From assembly GCA_945906975.1 (NCBI GenBank), contig CAMDRY010000010.1, positions 1 through 24,012 of the forward strand: 24,012 nt of DNA, given 5' to 3'. This stretch comes from Bordetella parapertussis. GTDB lineage: Bacteria > Pseudomonadota > Gammaproteobacteria > Burkholderiales > SG8-39. The notes beneath the pieces were generated by a model. It made no database searches. It worked only from the letters and a program-made list of their open reading frames with translations, and was not told the origin of the DNA. Of the stretch, positions 1-6,422 are shown piece after piece. Each line of letters opens with the position of its first letter. Within the stretch, counting starts at the first letter, position 1. Position numbers and translations under genes: made by a program.

Positions 1-86
1 GCGTGCTGTTGTGCGATGGCCCCGATTGCGCGCGGTGATACTATGACTGCCTTGATGCGCCCCCTTACGCGCTGTTATAAGCGCAC

Positions 87-114
87 GGAATAAAGCCACC
101 CACCCGGCTGTTTG
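87..114 (+). promoter_or_regulatory. Candidate ECF-type promoter of the sigma/anti-sigma operon
   Basis: A GGAAT element at 87-91 is followed after 18 bases by GTT at 110-112. A GGAA-type -35 and a short GT-rich -10 is the general layout of ECF sigma promoters, many of which are autoregulated. The same spacing recurs before msrP (GGAAT at 1429, CGTA at 1452). A small inverted repeat (GCGCT at 69-73, AGCGC at 80-84) lies just upstream. The implied start of transcription near 120 would leave a short leader before the ATG at 138. This is a motif match by eye only. Confidence 0.38.
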
Positions 115-137
115 CCTCACTGGAAACCGCACGCACC

Positions 138-635
138 ATGGATCCGGAAATCGCGCAGCACATCCCGCGCCAGCGCCGCTATGCGCGTGCGCTGGTGGGC
201 GACCGCTATCGCGCCGACGACCTGGTGCAGGACACGCTGGAGCGCGCCTGCCGCAAGTTTCATTTGTGGCGGCAGGGCAGCGATCTGCGGGCCTGGCTGT
301 TCGCGGTGATGCACAACGTGTTCATCAACCAGGTGCGTGCGCGCAGACTCGGGCTCGAGGAGTTTGATGACGCGCCGGCGCTGCCGACGCAAATGGAGCG
401 CATCGACCTGCTTGATATCGAAAAAGCGCTCGCGCGCCTGCCGGTCGAGCAGCGCGAGGTGATCTTGCTCGTCGGCATAGAGCAGATGGGATATGCAGAA
501 GTGGCAAAAACACTGGACATACCAATCGGTACCGTGATGTCGCGGCTGTCGCGCGCGCGCGAACGCCTGCGCGTGTTGTTGTCCGGCGGCAATGATGCCG
601 ATATGCCGGGTGCCGGTTTGAAGGTTGTGAAATGA
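138..635 (+). CDS. ECF-type RNA polymerase sigma factor
   Basis: A 165-residue group 4 (extracytoplasmic function) sigma factor, which directs RNA polymerase to a small stress regulon. Region 2 covers about residues 12-70, including the RADDLVQDTLERA segment typical of sigma region 2 and the RAWLFAVMHNVFIN stretch. A short linker (71-92) is followed by region 4 at about 93-147, with LPVEQREVILLV and the helix-turn-helix stretch GYAEVAKTLDIPIGTVMSRL. There is no C-terminal extension. The stop codon overlaps the start of the downstream membrane protein in an ATGA junction, the usual sigma/anti-sigma arrangement. The start was chosen because the protein then begins just before region 2; the ribosome site is weak. 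The subgroup and its inducing signal cannot be read from the sequence, but msrPQ downstream suggests an envelope oxidative-stress role. Confidence 0.93.
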   Translation: MDPEIAQHIPRQRRYARALVGDRYRADDLVQDTLERACRKFHLWRQGSDLRAWLFAVMHNVFINQVRARRLGLEEFDDAPALPTQMERIDLLDIEKALARLPVEQREVILLVGIEQMGYAEVAKTLDIPIGTVMSRLSRARERLRVLLSGGNDADMPGAGLKVVK

Positions 636-1369
636 ACGAAGAACAATTACACGCTTACGCCGACGGCCTGCTCGACCGGGACGAGCGCGCACGCATCGAG
701 GCGGCACTGGCCGCCAGCCCCTTTGACGCCGCGCGCGTGCAGTCCTGGATGCGCCAGAACGAACTGCTGCGCGCAAGCTTCGACCCGGTGCTGCTCGAGC
801 CCGTGCCCGACCGCCTGCGCCTGCTGCGCATCCGCCGCGCCTGGCTGCCCTATGCCATGGCCGCAGCGTGGGTGGTGCTGGGCATCGCCATCGGGGTCGG
901 TGGCGCGGACTTGCTGCGCGATCGCGACGCGGCGGCGTCCGCTTCGCTGGCGCGCCGCGCGGCCATGGCCCACGCCGTCTATTCGCCCGAGGTGCGGCAT
1001 CCGGTCGAGGTTGGCGCCGCCGAACAAGACCATCTGGTGCGCTGGCTGTCCAAGCGCCTGGGGGCGAACATCAAGGCGCCGCTGCTGCAGGCATTGGGTT
1101 ACGAACTGGTGGGCGGGCGCCTGCTCCCGGGCGAAAACGGTCCGGTGGCGCATTTCATGTACCAGGACGGCCGCGGCCAGCGTCTGACCCTGTATGTGTC
1201 CACGCGCAAGGGTGATCCGCGTGACACCGCCTTTCGCTTCAGCCAGGAAGGGCGCGTCGCGGTGTTCTACTGGATCGACGCCAACCTGGGCTATGCGCTG
1301 TCGAGTGAACTCGACAAGGCAACGTTGCTCAAAGTAGCGACATCCGTCTACCAGCAGTTGAACCCTTAG
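632..1369 (+). CDS. Single-pass membrane anti-sigma factor (COG5662-like)
   Basis: A 245-residue protein translationally coupled to the sigma gene through a 4-bp overlap. Residues 1-60 form an acidic/helical cytoplasmic domain beginning LHAYADGLLDRDERARIE, the usual start of sigma-binding domains in this family. Residues 71-91 are one hydrophobic membrane span, and residues 95-245 would lie in the periplasm. The periplasmic part carries an HPVEV motif, HLVRWLSKRLG, and a GYELVGGRLLP...FMYQDGRGQRLTLYV block, all recognisable from proteobacterial anti-sigma proteins. The protein has no cysteine, so it lacks the HxxxCxxC zinc site of redox-sensing ZAS anti-sigmas; any signal must be sensed another way. 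Role as antagonist of the neighbouring sigma factor is inferred from domain layout and coupling. Confidence 0.86.
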   Translation: MNEEQLHAYADGLLDRDERARIEAALAASPFDAARVQSWMRQNELLRASFDPVLLEPVPDRLRLLRIRRAWLPYAMAAAWVVLGIAIGVGGADLLRDRDAAASASLARRAAMAHAVYSPEVRHPVEVGAAEQDHLVRWLSKRLGANIKAPLLQALGYELVGGRLLPGENGPVAHFMYQDGRGQRLTLYVSTRKGDPRDTAFRFSQEGRVAVFYWIDANLGYALSSELDKATLLKVATSVYQQLNP

Positions 1370-1395
1370 CGGTACCCGAAGCGGGTGGGCGCACT

Positions 1396-1440
1396 GCCGA
1401 CACACGTAAAAGTCGGCCGGATGTGTAAGGAATCCGGCCG
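1396..1440 (+). promoter_or_regulatory. Overlapping inverted repeats in the anti-sigma/msrP gap
   Basis: Two inverted repeats overlap here. The first pairs GCCGAC (1396-1401) with GTCGGC (1412-1417). The second is a perfect 9-bp stem, CGGCCGGAT (1414-1422) with ATCCGGCCG (1432-1440), around a 9-base loop. They share 1414-1417, so only one can form in RNA. No T-run follows, so a simple intrinsic terminator is unlikely. The second repeat contains the GGAAT of the candidate msrP promoter. It could be an operator or a leader structure. Confidence 0.55.
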
Positions 1441-1457
1441 CCGTAACGACTCGTATA
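1429..1457 (+). promoter_or_regulatory. Candidate ECF-type promoter of msrPQ
   Basis: GGAAT at 1429-1433 is followed after 18 bases by CGTATA at 1452-1457. This mirrors the element before the sigma gene and fits the general ECF layout, suggesting that msrPQ may belong to the regulon of the neighbouring sigma factor. The predicted RNA start, near 1463, would leave about 25 bases of leader containing the TGGAG ribosome site at 1476-1480. This is a visual match and is untested. Confidence 0.4.
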
Positions 1458-1487
1458 CCATCAACAAACACTTTCTGGAGCAGTCCC

Positions 1488-2438
1488 ATGCTGATCAAGC
1501 GCCCGAACGATATCCTGCCCTCCGACATCACCGACCTGAAGTTCTACCAGCGGCGGCGCGAGTTCATGAAGATGGCGGCGGCCGGGTCCATCCTCGGGGC
1601 CTCGTCCCTGTTGCCGGCAGGGGCGGGCGCGCAGACGGCGGGCCTCGCCAAGCTCAATGCGGCAAAAAGCCCGCTGAGCACGATGGAAGTGCCCACCGCC
1701 TACAAGCATGTCACCAGCTACAACAATTTTTATGAATTCGGCACCGACAAGGCCGACCCGGCCGTGCACGCCAAGAACCTCAAGCTCAAACCCTGGACCG
1801 TGGTGGTCGAGGGCGAGGTGAAGAAGCCGCGCACCATAGGCATCGAGGAGCTGCTGAAGTTTTCGCTCGAGGAGCGCGTCTATCGCATGCGCTGCGTCGA
1901 GGCCTGGTCGATGGTGATCCCGTGGATAGGCTTTGAGTTCAACCAGATCGCCAAACTGGTCGAGCCCACCGCCAACGCCAAGTTTGTCGAGTTCGTCACC
2001 GCCTACCAGCCCGAGGTCATGAACGGCGTGCGACTGCCGGTGCTCGAGTGGCCCTACGTCGAAGCCTTGCGTATCGACGAGGCCATGCATCCGCTCACCA
2101 TCATGTCGGTCGGCCTTTACGGCGAAGTGCTGCCCAACCAGAGCGGCGCACCGGTGCGCCTGGTGGTGCCATGGAAGTACGGTTTCAAATCGGGCAAGTC
2201 CATTGTGCGCATCCGCTTTGTCGAAAAGCAGCCCAAGACCGCCTGGGAAAAAGCCGGGCCCAACGAATACGGCTTTTATTCAAACGTCAATCCCGATGTC
2301 GACCATCCGCGCTGGACGCAAAAGCGCGAGCGCCGTATCCCCGATTTCTTCGCATCAAAGCAGACGCAGCTGTTCAACGGCTACGGCGACCAGGTGGCGA
2401 AGCTGTACGCCGGCATGGACCTGAAGAAATTTTTCTGA
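1488..2438 (+). CDS. msrP: Protein-methionine-sulfoxide reductase catalytic subunit MsrP (YedY)
   Basis: A 316-residue periplasmic molybdoenzyme that reduces methionine sulfoxide in oxidised envelope proteins, taking electrons from MsrQ. The N-terminus has a twin-arginine signal: QRRREFMKMAAA at about 21-32, then a hydrophobic stretch and an AGA-Q cleavage site near residue 48. The molybdopterin-ligating cysteine is C136 in VYRMRCVEAWSM, and family blocks such as PWIGF, EWPYVEALRIDEAMHPLTI and GAPVRLVVPWKYGFKSGKSIVRI follow. The C-terminal GYGDQVAKLYAGMDLKKFF is typical of the family, and length is normal. The ATG at 1488 is preceded by CTGGAG at 1475-1480. msrQ follows after 34 bases, as expected for the MsrPQ system. 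The upstream sigma/anti-sigma pair and the ECF-like element at 1429-1457 suggest stress control. Confidence 0.97.
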   Translation: MLIKRPNDILPSDITDLKFYQRRREFMKMAAAGSILGASSLLPAGAGAQTAGLAKLNAAKSPLSTMEVPTAYKHVTSYNNFYEFGTDKADPAVHAKNLKLKPWTVVVEGEVKKPRTIGIEELLKFSLEERVYRMRCVEAWSMVIPWIGFEFNQIAKLVEPTANAKFVEFVTAYQPEVMNGVRLPVLEWPYVEALRIDEAMHPLTIMSVGLYGEVLPNQSGAPVRLVVPWKYGFKSGKSIVRIRFVEKQPKTAWEKAGPNEYGFYSNVNPDVDHPRWTQKRERRIPDFFASKQTQLFNGYGDQVAKLYAGMDLKKFF

Positions 2439-2472
2439 GGGTGGCGGCCGGTTTGCGCGCGGGTATCGCGCT

Positions 2473-3111
2473 ATGCAACTGAGTCCGGCAAAGCTCACCG
2501 CGCTCAAAATCGCGGTGTTCGTGCTGGCACTGGTGCCGCTGGCGCGGCTGGTGGCGGGGGTAGTGGTCTTTCCGGAATGGCTGGGCGCCAATCCGGCCGA
2601 GTTCATCACGCGCGCGACGGGCGACTGGACGCTGCGTTTTTTGCTCATCACGCTGGCGGTGACGCCCTTGCGCAAACTCAGCGGCTGGGGCTGGTTGCTC
2701 AGGTTCAGGCGCATGCTGGGCTTGTTCACGTTTTTCTACGGCGTGGTGCACCTGGCGAGCTATGTTTCTTTCGACCATGTGTTCGAAGTCGGCGAGATCA
2801 TCAAGGACATCATCAAGCGCCCCTTCATCAGCGTCGGCTTCGGCGCGCTCTTGCTGATGCTGCCCCTCGCCATCACCTCGACCAACGCCATGGTGCGCCG
2901 TCTTGGCGCCGCGCGCTGGCTCAAGCTGCACCGGCTCATTTATGTCATCGGTCCGCTGGGCGTGCTGCACTTCTGGTGGATGGTCAAGCGCGACCTGACC
3001 GAACCGATTATGTATGCGCTGGTGCTGGCGCTGCTGCTCGGTTACCGGCTGGTGCTGAAGTTGCGTGAGTCGCGCAGCGCACCGGCAGCGACGGCGCGCA
3101 AACCCGCGTAA
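2473..3111 (+). CDS. msrQ: MsrPQ haem-binding membrane subunit MsrQ (YedZ)
   Basis: A 212-residue integral membrane b-type cytochrome that passes quinol- or flavin-derived electrons to MsrP in the periplasm. Hydrophobic segments are visible at about residues 11-33, 53-65, 82-100, 119-137, 153-170 and 178-196, consistent with the ferric-reductase-like fold. Histidines available for haem ligation are H93 (GVVHLASY), H153 (KLHRLIY) and H166 (VLHFWW), in the family-typical contexts. It lies 34 bases downstream of msrP in the same orientation, so the two are almost certainly co-transcribed. The ribosome site before the ATG at 2473 is weak, and a slightly different start cannot be excluded. The next gene is convergent. 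Confidence 0.95.
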   Translation: MQLSPAKLTALKIAVFVLALVPLARLVAGVVVFPEWLGANPAEFITRATGDWTLRFLLITLAVTPLRKLSGWGWLLRFRRMLGLFTFFYGVVHLASYVSFDHVFEVGEIIKDIIKRPFISVGFGALLLMLPLAITSTNAMVRRLGAARWLKLHRLIYVIGPLGVLHFWWMVKRDLTEPIMYALVLALLLGYRLVLKLRESRSAPAATARKPA

Positions 3112-3132
3112 AGCCCGGTCCACCCCGGGAAG

Positions 3133-3200
3133 GCCGGCTGCAGCCGGCATCTGCATCGAAGGCAATCGCCTGGAAACCCGCGCCTAGCGAGGCTTTCCAG
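3133..3200. terminator. Hairpins between convergent msrQ and the RND pump gene
   Basis: Two structures lie in the 121-bp convergent gap. One is a perfect 16-bp palindrome at 3133-3148 (GCCGGC arms, TGCA centre). The other is a compound hairpin: CTGGAAA (3170-3176) pairs with TTTCCAG (3194-3200), enclosing GCCT (3182-3185) and AGGC (3190-3193) with an AGCG loop and a 5-base bulge. There is no long T-run, but the position between two gene ends fits bidirectional transcription termination. Confidence 0.5.
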
Positions 3201-3232
3201 CATGCGGGCCCGTTCAGTGCGTGCGCTGCGGC

Positions 3233-6200
3233 TCAGTCTGCGGCGCCCGCCGATGCCTGGGCGGACAGGACGTCGGGCTGCTTTTTCTCCAGCCGCTGCT
3301 GCAGGCGCTCGAAGTAGATGTAAATCACCGGCGTGATATAGAGGGTCAGGAATTGCGACACGATCAGGCCGCCGACCACCGCCAGGCCAAGCGGCTGACG
3401 CGCCTCGGCGCCGGCACCGATCGCCATGGCGATAGGCAGCGTGCCGAACAGCGCGGCGAAGGTGGTCATCATGATCGGCCGGAAACGGATGATGCAGGCC
3501 TCATGGATGGCTTCGCGCGCGCTCTTGCCCTCGTTGCGCTGCGTCTCGACGGCAAAGTCGATCATGATGATGGCGTTTTTCTTGACGATGCCGATCAGCA
3601 TGATGATGCCGACGAAGGCATACATGTTGAGCTCCATGCCAAAGGCCCACAGCGTGAGCAGCGCGCCCAGGCCGGCTGTCGGCAGGCCCGACAGGATGGT
3701 GATCGGATGGATGAAGCTCTCGTACAGGATGCCCAGCACGAGATAAATGACGAAAATCGCCACGATCAGCAGAATGCCCATGCCGGCAAGCGAGCTCTGG
3801 AAGGCCTGCGCCGTGCCCTGGTACTTGCCGGTGATGGTGGCCGGCACCTGCATTTCACCGACGGCCTTGTTGACCACGGTGATCGCCTCGGACAGCGACA
3901 GCCCGGGCCGCAGGTCGAAGGCAAGCGTAACCGAGGGCAGCTGGCCGGCGTGGGTCACCGACAGCGGACCGACGCCGAAGCTCAGCTTCGCCACCGAGGT
4001 GAGCGGCACCAGAACGCCGGTGGTGGAGCGGATGTAGAGCATGCTCAGCGCAGAGGGATCGCGCTGGTACTTCGGGTCGAGCTCGAGGATGACCCAATAG
4101 TTGTTGGTCGCGGTATAGATGTTCGACACCTGCTTCGAACCGAAGGCGAGATTGAGCGCCGAGGAGATCTGCTGCGGCGTGACGCCGACCGACGATGCCT
4201 TCTCGCGGTCGATCTCGACGGTGACCTGGGGGCGCGTGATCTGCAGGTCGGTGGTGACGTCCACGAGTTCGGGCAGGGTTCGCAGCTTGGCCTCGATCAT
4301 CGGCGCCCATCGGTACAACTGCTCGGTGCTCGCCCCCTGCAGCACGTACTGGTAGGGACTCTTGGTGAGCGAACCGCCGATGCGGATGACAGGCACGTTC
4401 TGCACGAACACCTTGACGCCGACCACACTTTGCAATTTTGGCCGCAGGCCGCGCACCACCTCGTCGGCCGGTTTGCGCTTGCCGAAGGGCTTGAGCGCGA
4501 TGGTGGCGCGACCGACATTGAGCGACGGGTTGAAGGGGCTCGCACCGATGAAGCCCATCGCCGCCTCCACGTTCGGATCGGCGTTGATGATGTCCAGCAC
4601 CTTGCGCTCGGCCTCGGCCATGGCTTCGAACGAAATATCCTGCGGGCCCTCGATGAAGGCAAACAGCTGGCCGCTGTCGTCGTTGGGCAAAAAGCCCTTG
4701 GGCATGCGCATGAACAGCGCCACGGTGGCGATGACGATGATAAGGAACACGACCATGACGATGCGCCCATGGTCCATCGACCAGACGAGGGTGCGGTCGT
4801 AGCCGTTCTTGCAGGCCTCGAACATGCGCTCGGTCAGGTTGAACAGCCTGCCGTGCTTTTCCTCGCTGTGCGGTTTGAGGATGCGGCTGCACATCATCGG
4901 CGTCAGCGTCAGCGAGACGAAGCACGAGATGAGCACGGCGATGATGATGACGACGGCGAACTCGAACAACAGGCGCCCGAGGATGCCGCTCATGAACAGC
5001 ACCGGGATGAACACTGCGATGAGCGAAATCGTCATGGATAAGATGGTGAAGGAGATCTCCTTGGACCCGTCCAGGGTTGCCTGCAGCGGCGACTTGCCCA
5101 TCTCGATGTGCCTGGAAATGTTCTCCAGCATGACGATCGCGTCGTCAACGACGAAGCCCACGCACAGCGTCAGGGCCATCAGCGACAGGTTGTCGAGGCT
5201 GAAGTTGAACGAATACATCAGCGCAAAAGTGCCGACGATGGAAATGGGCAGGGCGATGCTGGGGATGAGGGTGGCGCGGATGCTGCGCAGGAACACGAAA
5301 ATCACGCCCACCACCAGGCCGAGCGCGACCAGCAGCGTGAACTCGACGTCCTCGACCGAGTTGCGGATGGTGATGGAGCGGTCGTAAAGGATATCGATGT
5401 CTATGCCCGCCGGCACCTCTGTGCGGAAGGTCGGCAGCAGCTGCCGGATCTTGTCGACAACCTCGATGGTGTTGGTGCCCGGCTGGCGCAGGATGGACAG
5501 CACGATGCCGCGCTTGCCCTTGGTCCACGCGGCGACCTTGTTGTTCTGCACGCCGTCGACGACGTTGCCGACCTCGCTCAGCCGGATGGGCGAGCCGTTG
5601 CGATAGGCGACGATGACCGGGCGGTAGGCGTCGGCCGTGAACAACTGGCCGGTCGCCTGCACTGCATAGACCTGGTTGGTGCCGTAGAGCGTGCCGGTGG
5701 GCAGGTTGACGTTGGCATTGGCCACCGCCGTTTCGACCTCGTTGATGCCGACACCGCGCGAGGCGAGCGCGCTCGGGTCCACCTGCACCCGCACCGCGTA
5801 CTTCTGCTGTCCCTGCACTTGCACCTGGGCCACGCCGTTGATGGTGGAGATGCGCTGCGCCAGCACCGTCTCGGCGTACTCGTTAACAGTCGACAGCGGC
5901 AGTGTGTCCGAGGTCAGCGTGAGGAAGAAAATCGGTGCGTCGGCGGGATTGACCTTGCGGAACGAGGGCGGCGAGGCCATGTTGGTGGGCAACTGGCGCG
6001 CCGTCGCGGCGATGGCCGAGTTCACGTCCTGCGCCGCCGCATCGATGTCGCGGTCGAGCGAGAACTGCATGGTGATGCTGGTGAGGCCCTGGCTGCTGAT
6101 CGAGGTCATCGAATCGATGCCGGCGATGGTCGAGAACTGCTTCTCGAGCACCGTCGCCACCGCGGCGGCCATGGTTTCCGGATTGGCGCCAGAGAGCTCC

Positions 6201-6352
6201 GCCGTGACCTGGATGGTCGGGAAGTCGACGTTGGGCAGCGACGATACCGGCAGCTTCTTGAAGCCGGCGACGCCGAACACCACAATGCCCAGCATGACCA
6301 GCACGGTCATCACCGGACGGCGGATAAATAGTTCCGAAATATTCGCGCCCAT
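3233..6352 (-). CDS. RND multidrug efflux permease, HAE1 family (MdtB/MdtC-like)
   Basis: A 1039-residue inner-membrane proton-driven exporter of hydrophobic drugs or bile-like compounds. It has the family start ISELFIRRPVMTVLVMLGIVVFG with the first membrane helix at about 12-30, a large periplasmic loop (about 35-335), helices 2-6 from about 335, a second periplasmic loop, and helices 8-12 in the last 180 residues. The paired aspartates of the proton relay are D403-D404 in CVGFVVDDAIVMLENISRHIE. FRKVNPADAPIF near residue 131 and GAGAEARQPLG near the C-terminus resemble MdtB/MdtC. Length is normal and the frame is intact. AGAGGT at 6361-6366 on this strand gives a good ribosome site 8 bases before the ATG. 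It follows the fusion-protein gene by 70 bp. Substrate is unknown, and only one pump gene is present, not an MdtB/MdtC pair. Confidence 0.94.
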   Translation of the reverse strand: MGANISELFIRRPVMTVLVMLGIVVFGVAGFKKLPVSSLPNVDFPTIQVTAELSGANPETMAAAVATVLEKQFSTIAGIDSMTSISSQGLTSITMQFSLDRDIDAAAQDVNSAIAATARQLPTNMASPPSFRKVNPADAPIFFLTLTSDTLPLSTVNEYAETVLAQRISTINGVAQVQVQGQQKYAVRVQVDPSALASRGVGINEVETAVANANVNLPTGTLYGTNQVYAVQATGQLFTADAYRPVIVAYRNGSPIRLSEVGNVVDGVQNNKVAAWTKGKRGIVLSILRQPGTNTIEVVDKIRQLLPTFRTEVPAGIDIDILYDRSITIRNSVEDVEFTLLVALGLVVGVIFVFLRSIRATLIPSIALPISIVGTFALMYSFNFSLDNLSLMALTLCVGFVVDDAIVMLENISRHIEMGKSPLQATLDGSKEISFTILSMTISLIAVFIPVLFMSGILGRLLFEFAVVIIIAVLISCFVSLTLTPMMCSRILKPHSEEKHGRLFNLTERMFEACKNGYDRTLVWSMDHGRIVMVVFLIIVIATVALFMRMPKGFLPNDDSGQLFAFIEGPQDISFEAMAEAERKVLDIINADPNVEAAMGFIGASPFNPSLNVGRATIALKPFGKRKPADEVVRGLRPKLQSVVGVKVFVQNVPVIRIGGSLTKSPYQYVLQGASTEQLYRWAPMIEAKLRTLPELVDVTTDLQITRPQVTVEIDREKASSVGVTPQQISSALNLAFGSKQVSNIYTATNNYWVILELDPKYQRDPSALSMLYIRSTTGVLVPLTSVAKLSFGVGPLSVTHAGQLPSVTLAFDLRPGLSLSEAITVVNKAVGEMQVPATITGKYQGTAQAFQSSLAGMGILLIVAIFVIYLVLGILYESFIHPITILSGLPTAGLGALLTLWAFGMELNMYAFVGIIMLIGIVKKNAIIMIDFAVETQRNEGKSAREAIHEACIIRFRPIMMTTFAALFGTLPIAMAIGAGAEARQPLGLAVVGGLIVSQFLTLYITPVIYIYFERLQQRLEKKQPDVLSAQASAGAAD

Positions 6353-6422
6353 CTGTTCTTACCTCTGTCCGTATCTCAGTGTGTCGCCCTGAAGCCCAGG
6401 ACGCCAGGCGGGTGGGGCTCGC

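Noticed and set aside
1..137. Possible end or start of another gene at the left edge
   Set aside because: No coding pattern or recognisable protein fragment could be supported. The stretch holds only the sigma operon promoter region and a small inverted repeat.
3221..5041. 606-residue open frame on the plus strand antisense to the efflux pump gene
   Set aside because: Low-complexity Arg/His/Asp/Gln-rich translation typical of the reverse of GC-rich coding DNA. The opposite strand encodes an intact, clearly recognisable RND pump.
5108..6331. 407-residue plus-strand frame antisense to the same pump gene
   Set aside because: Same compositional shadow, with no recognisable domain or signal.
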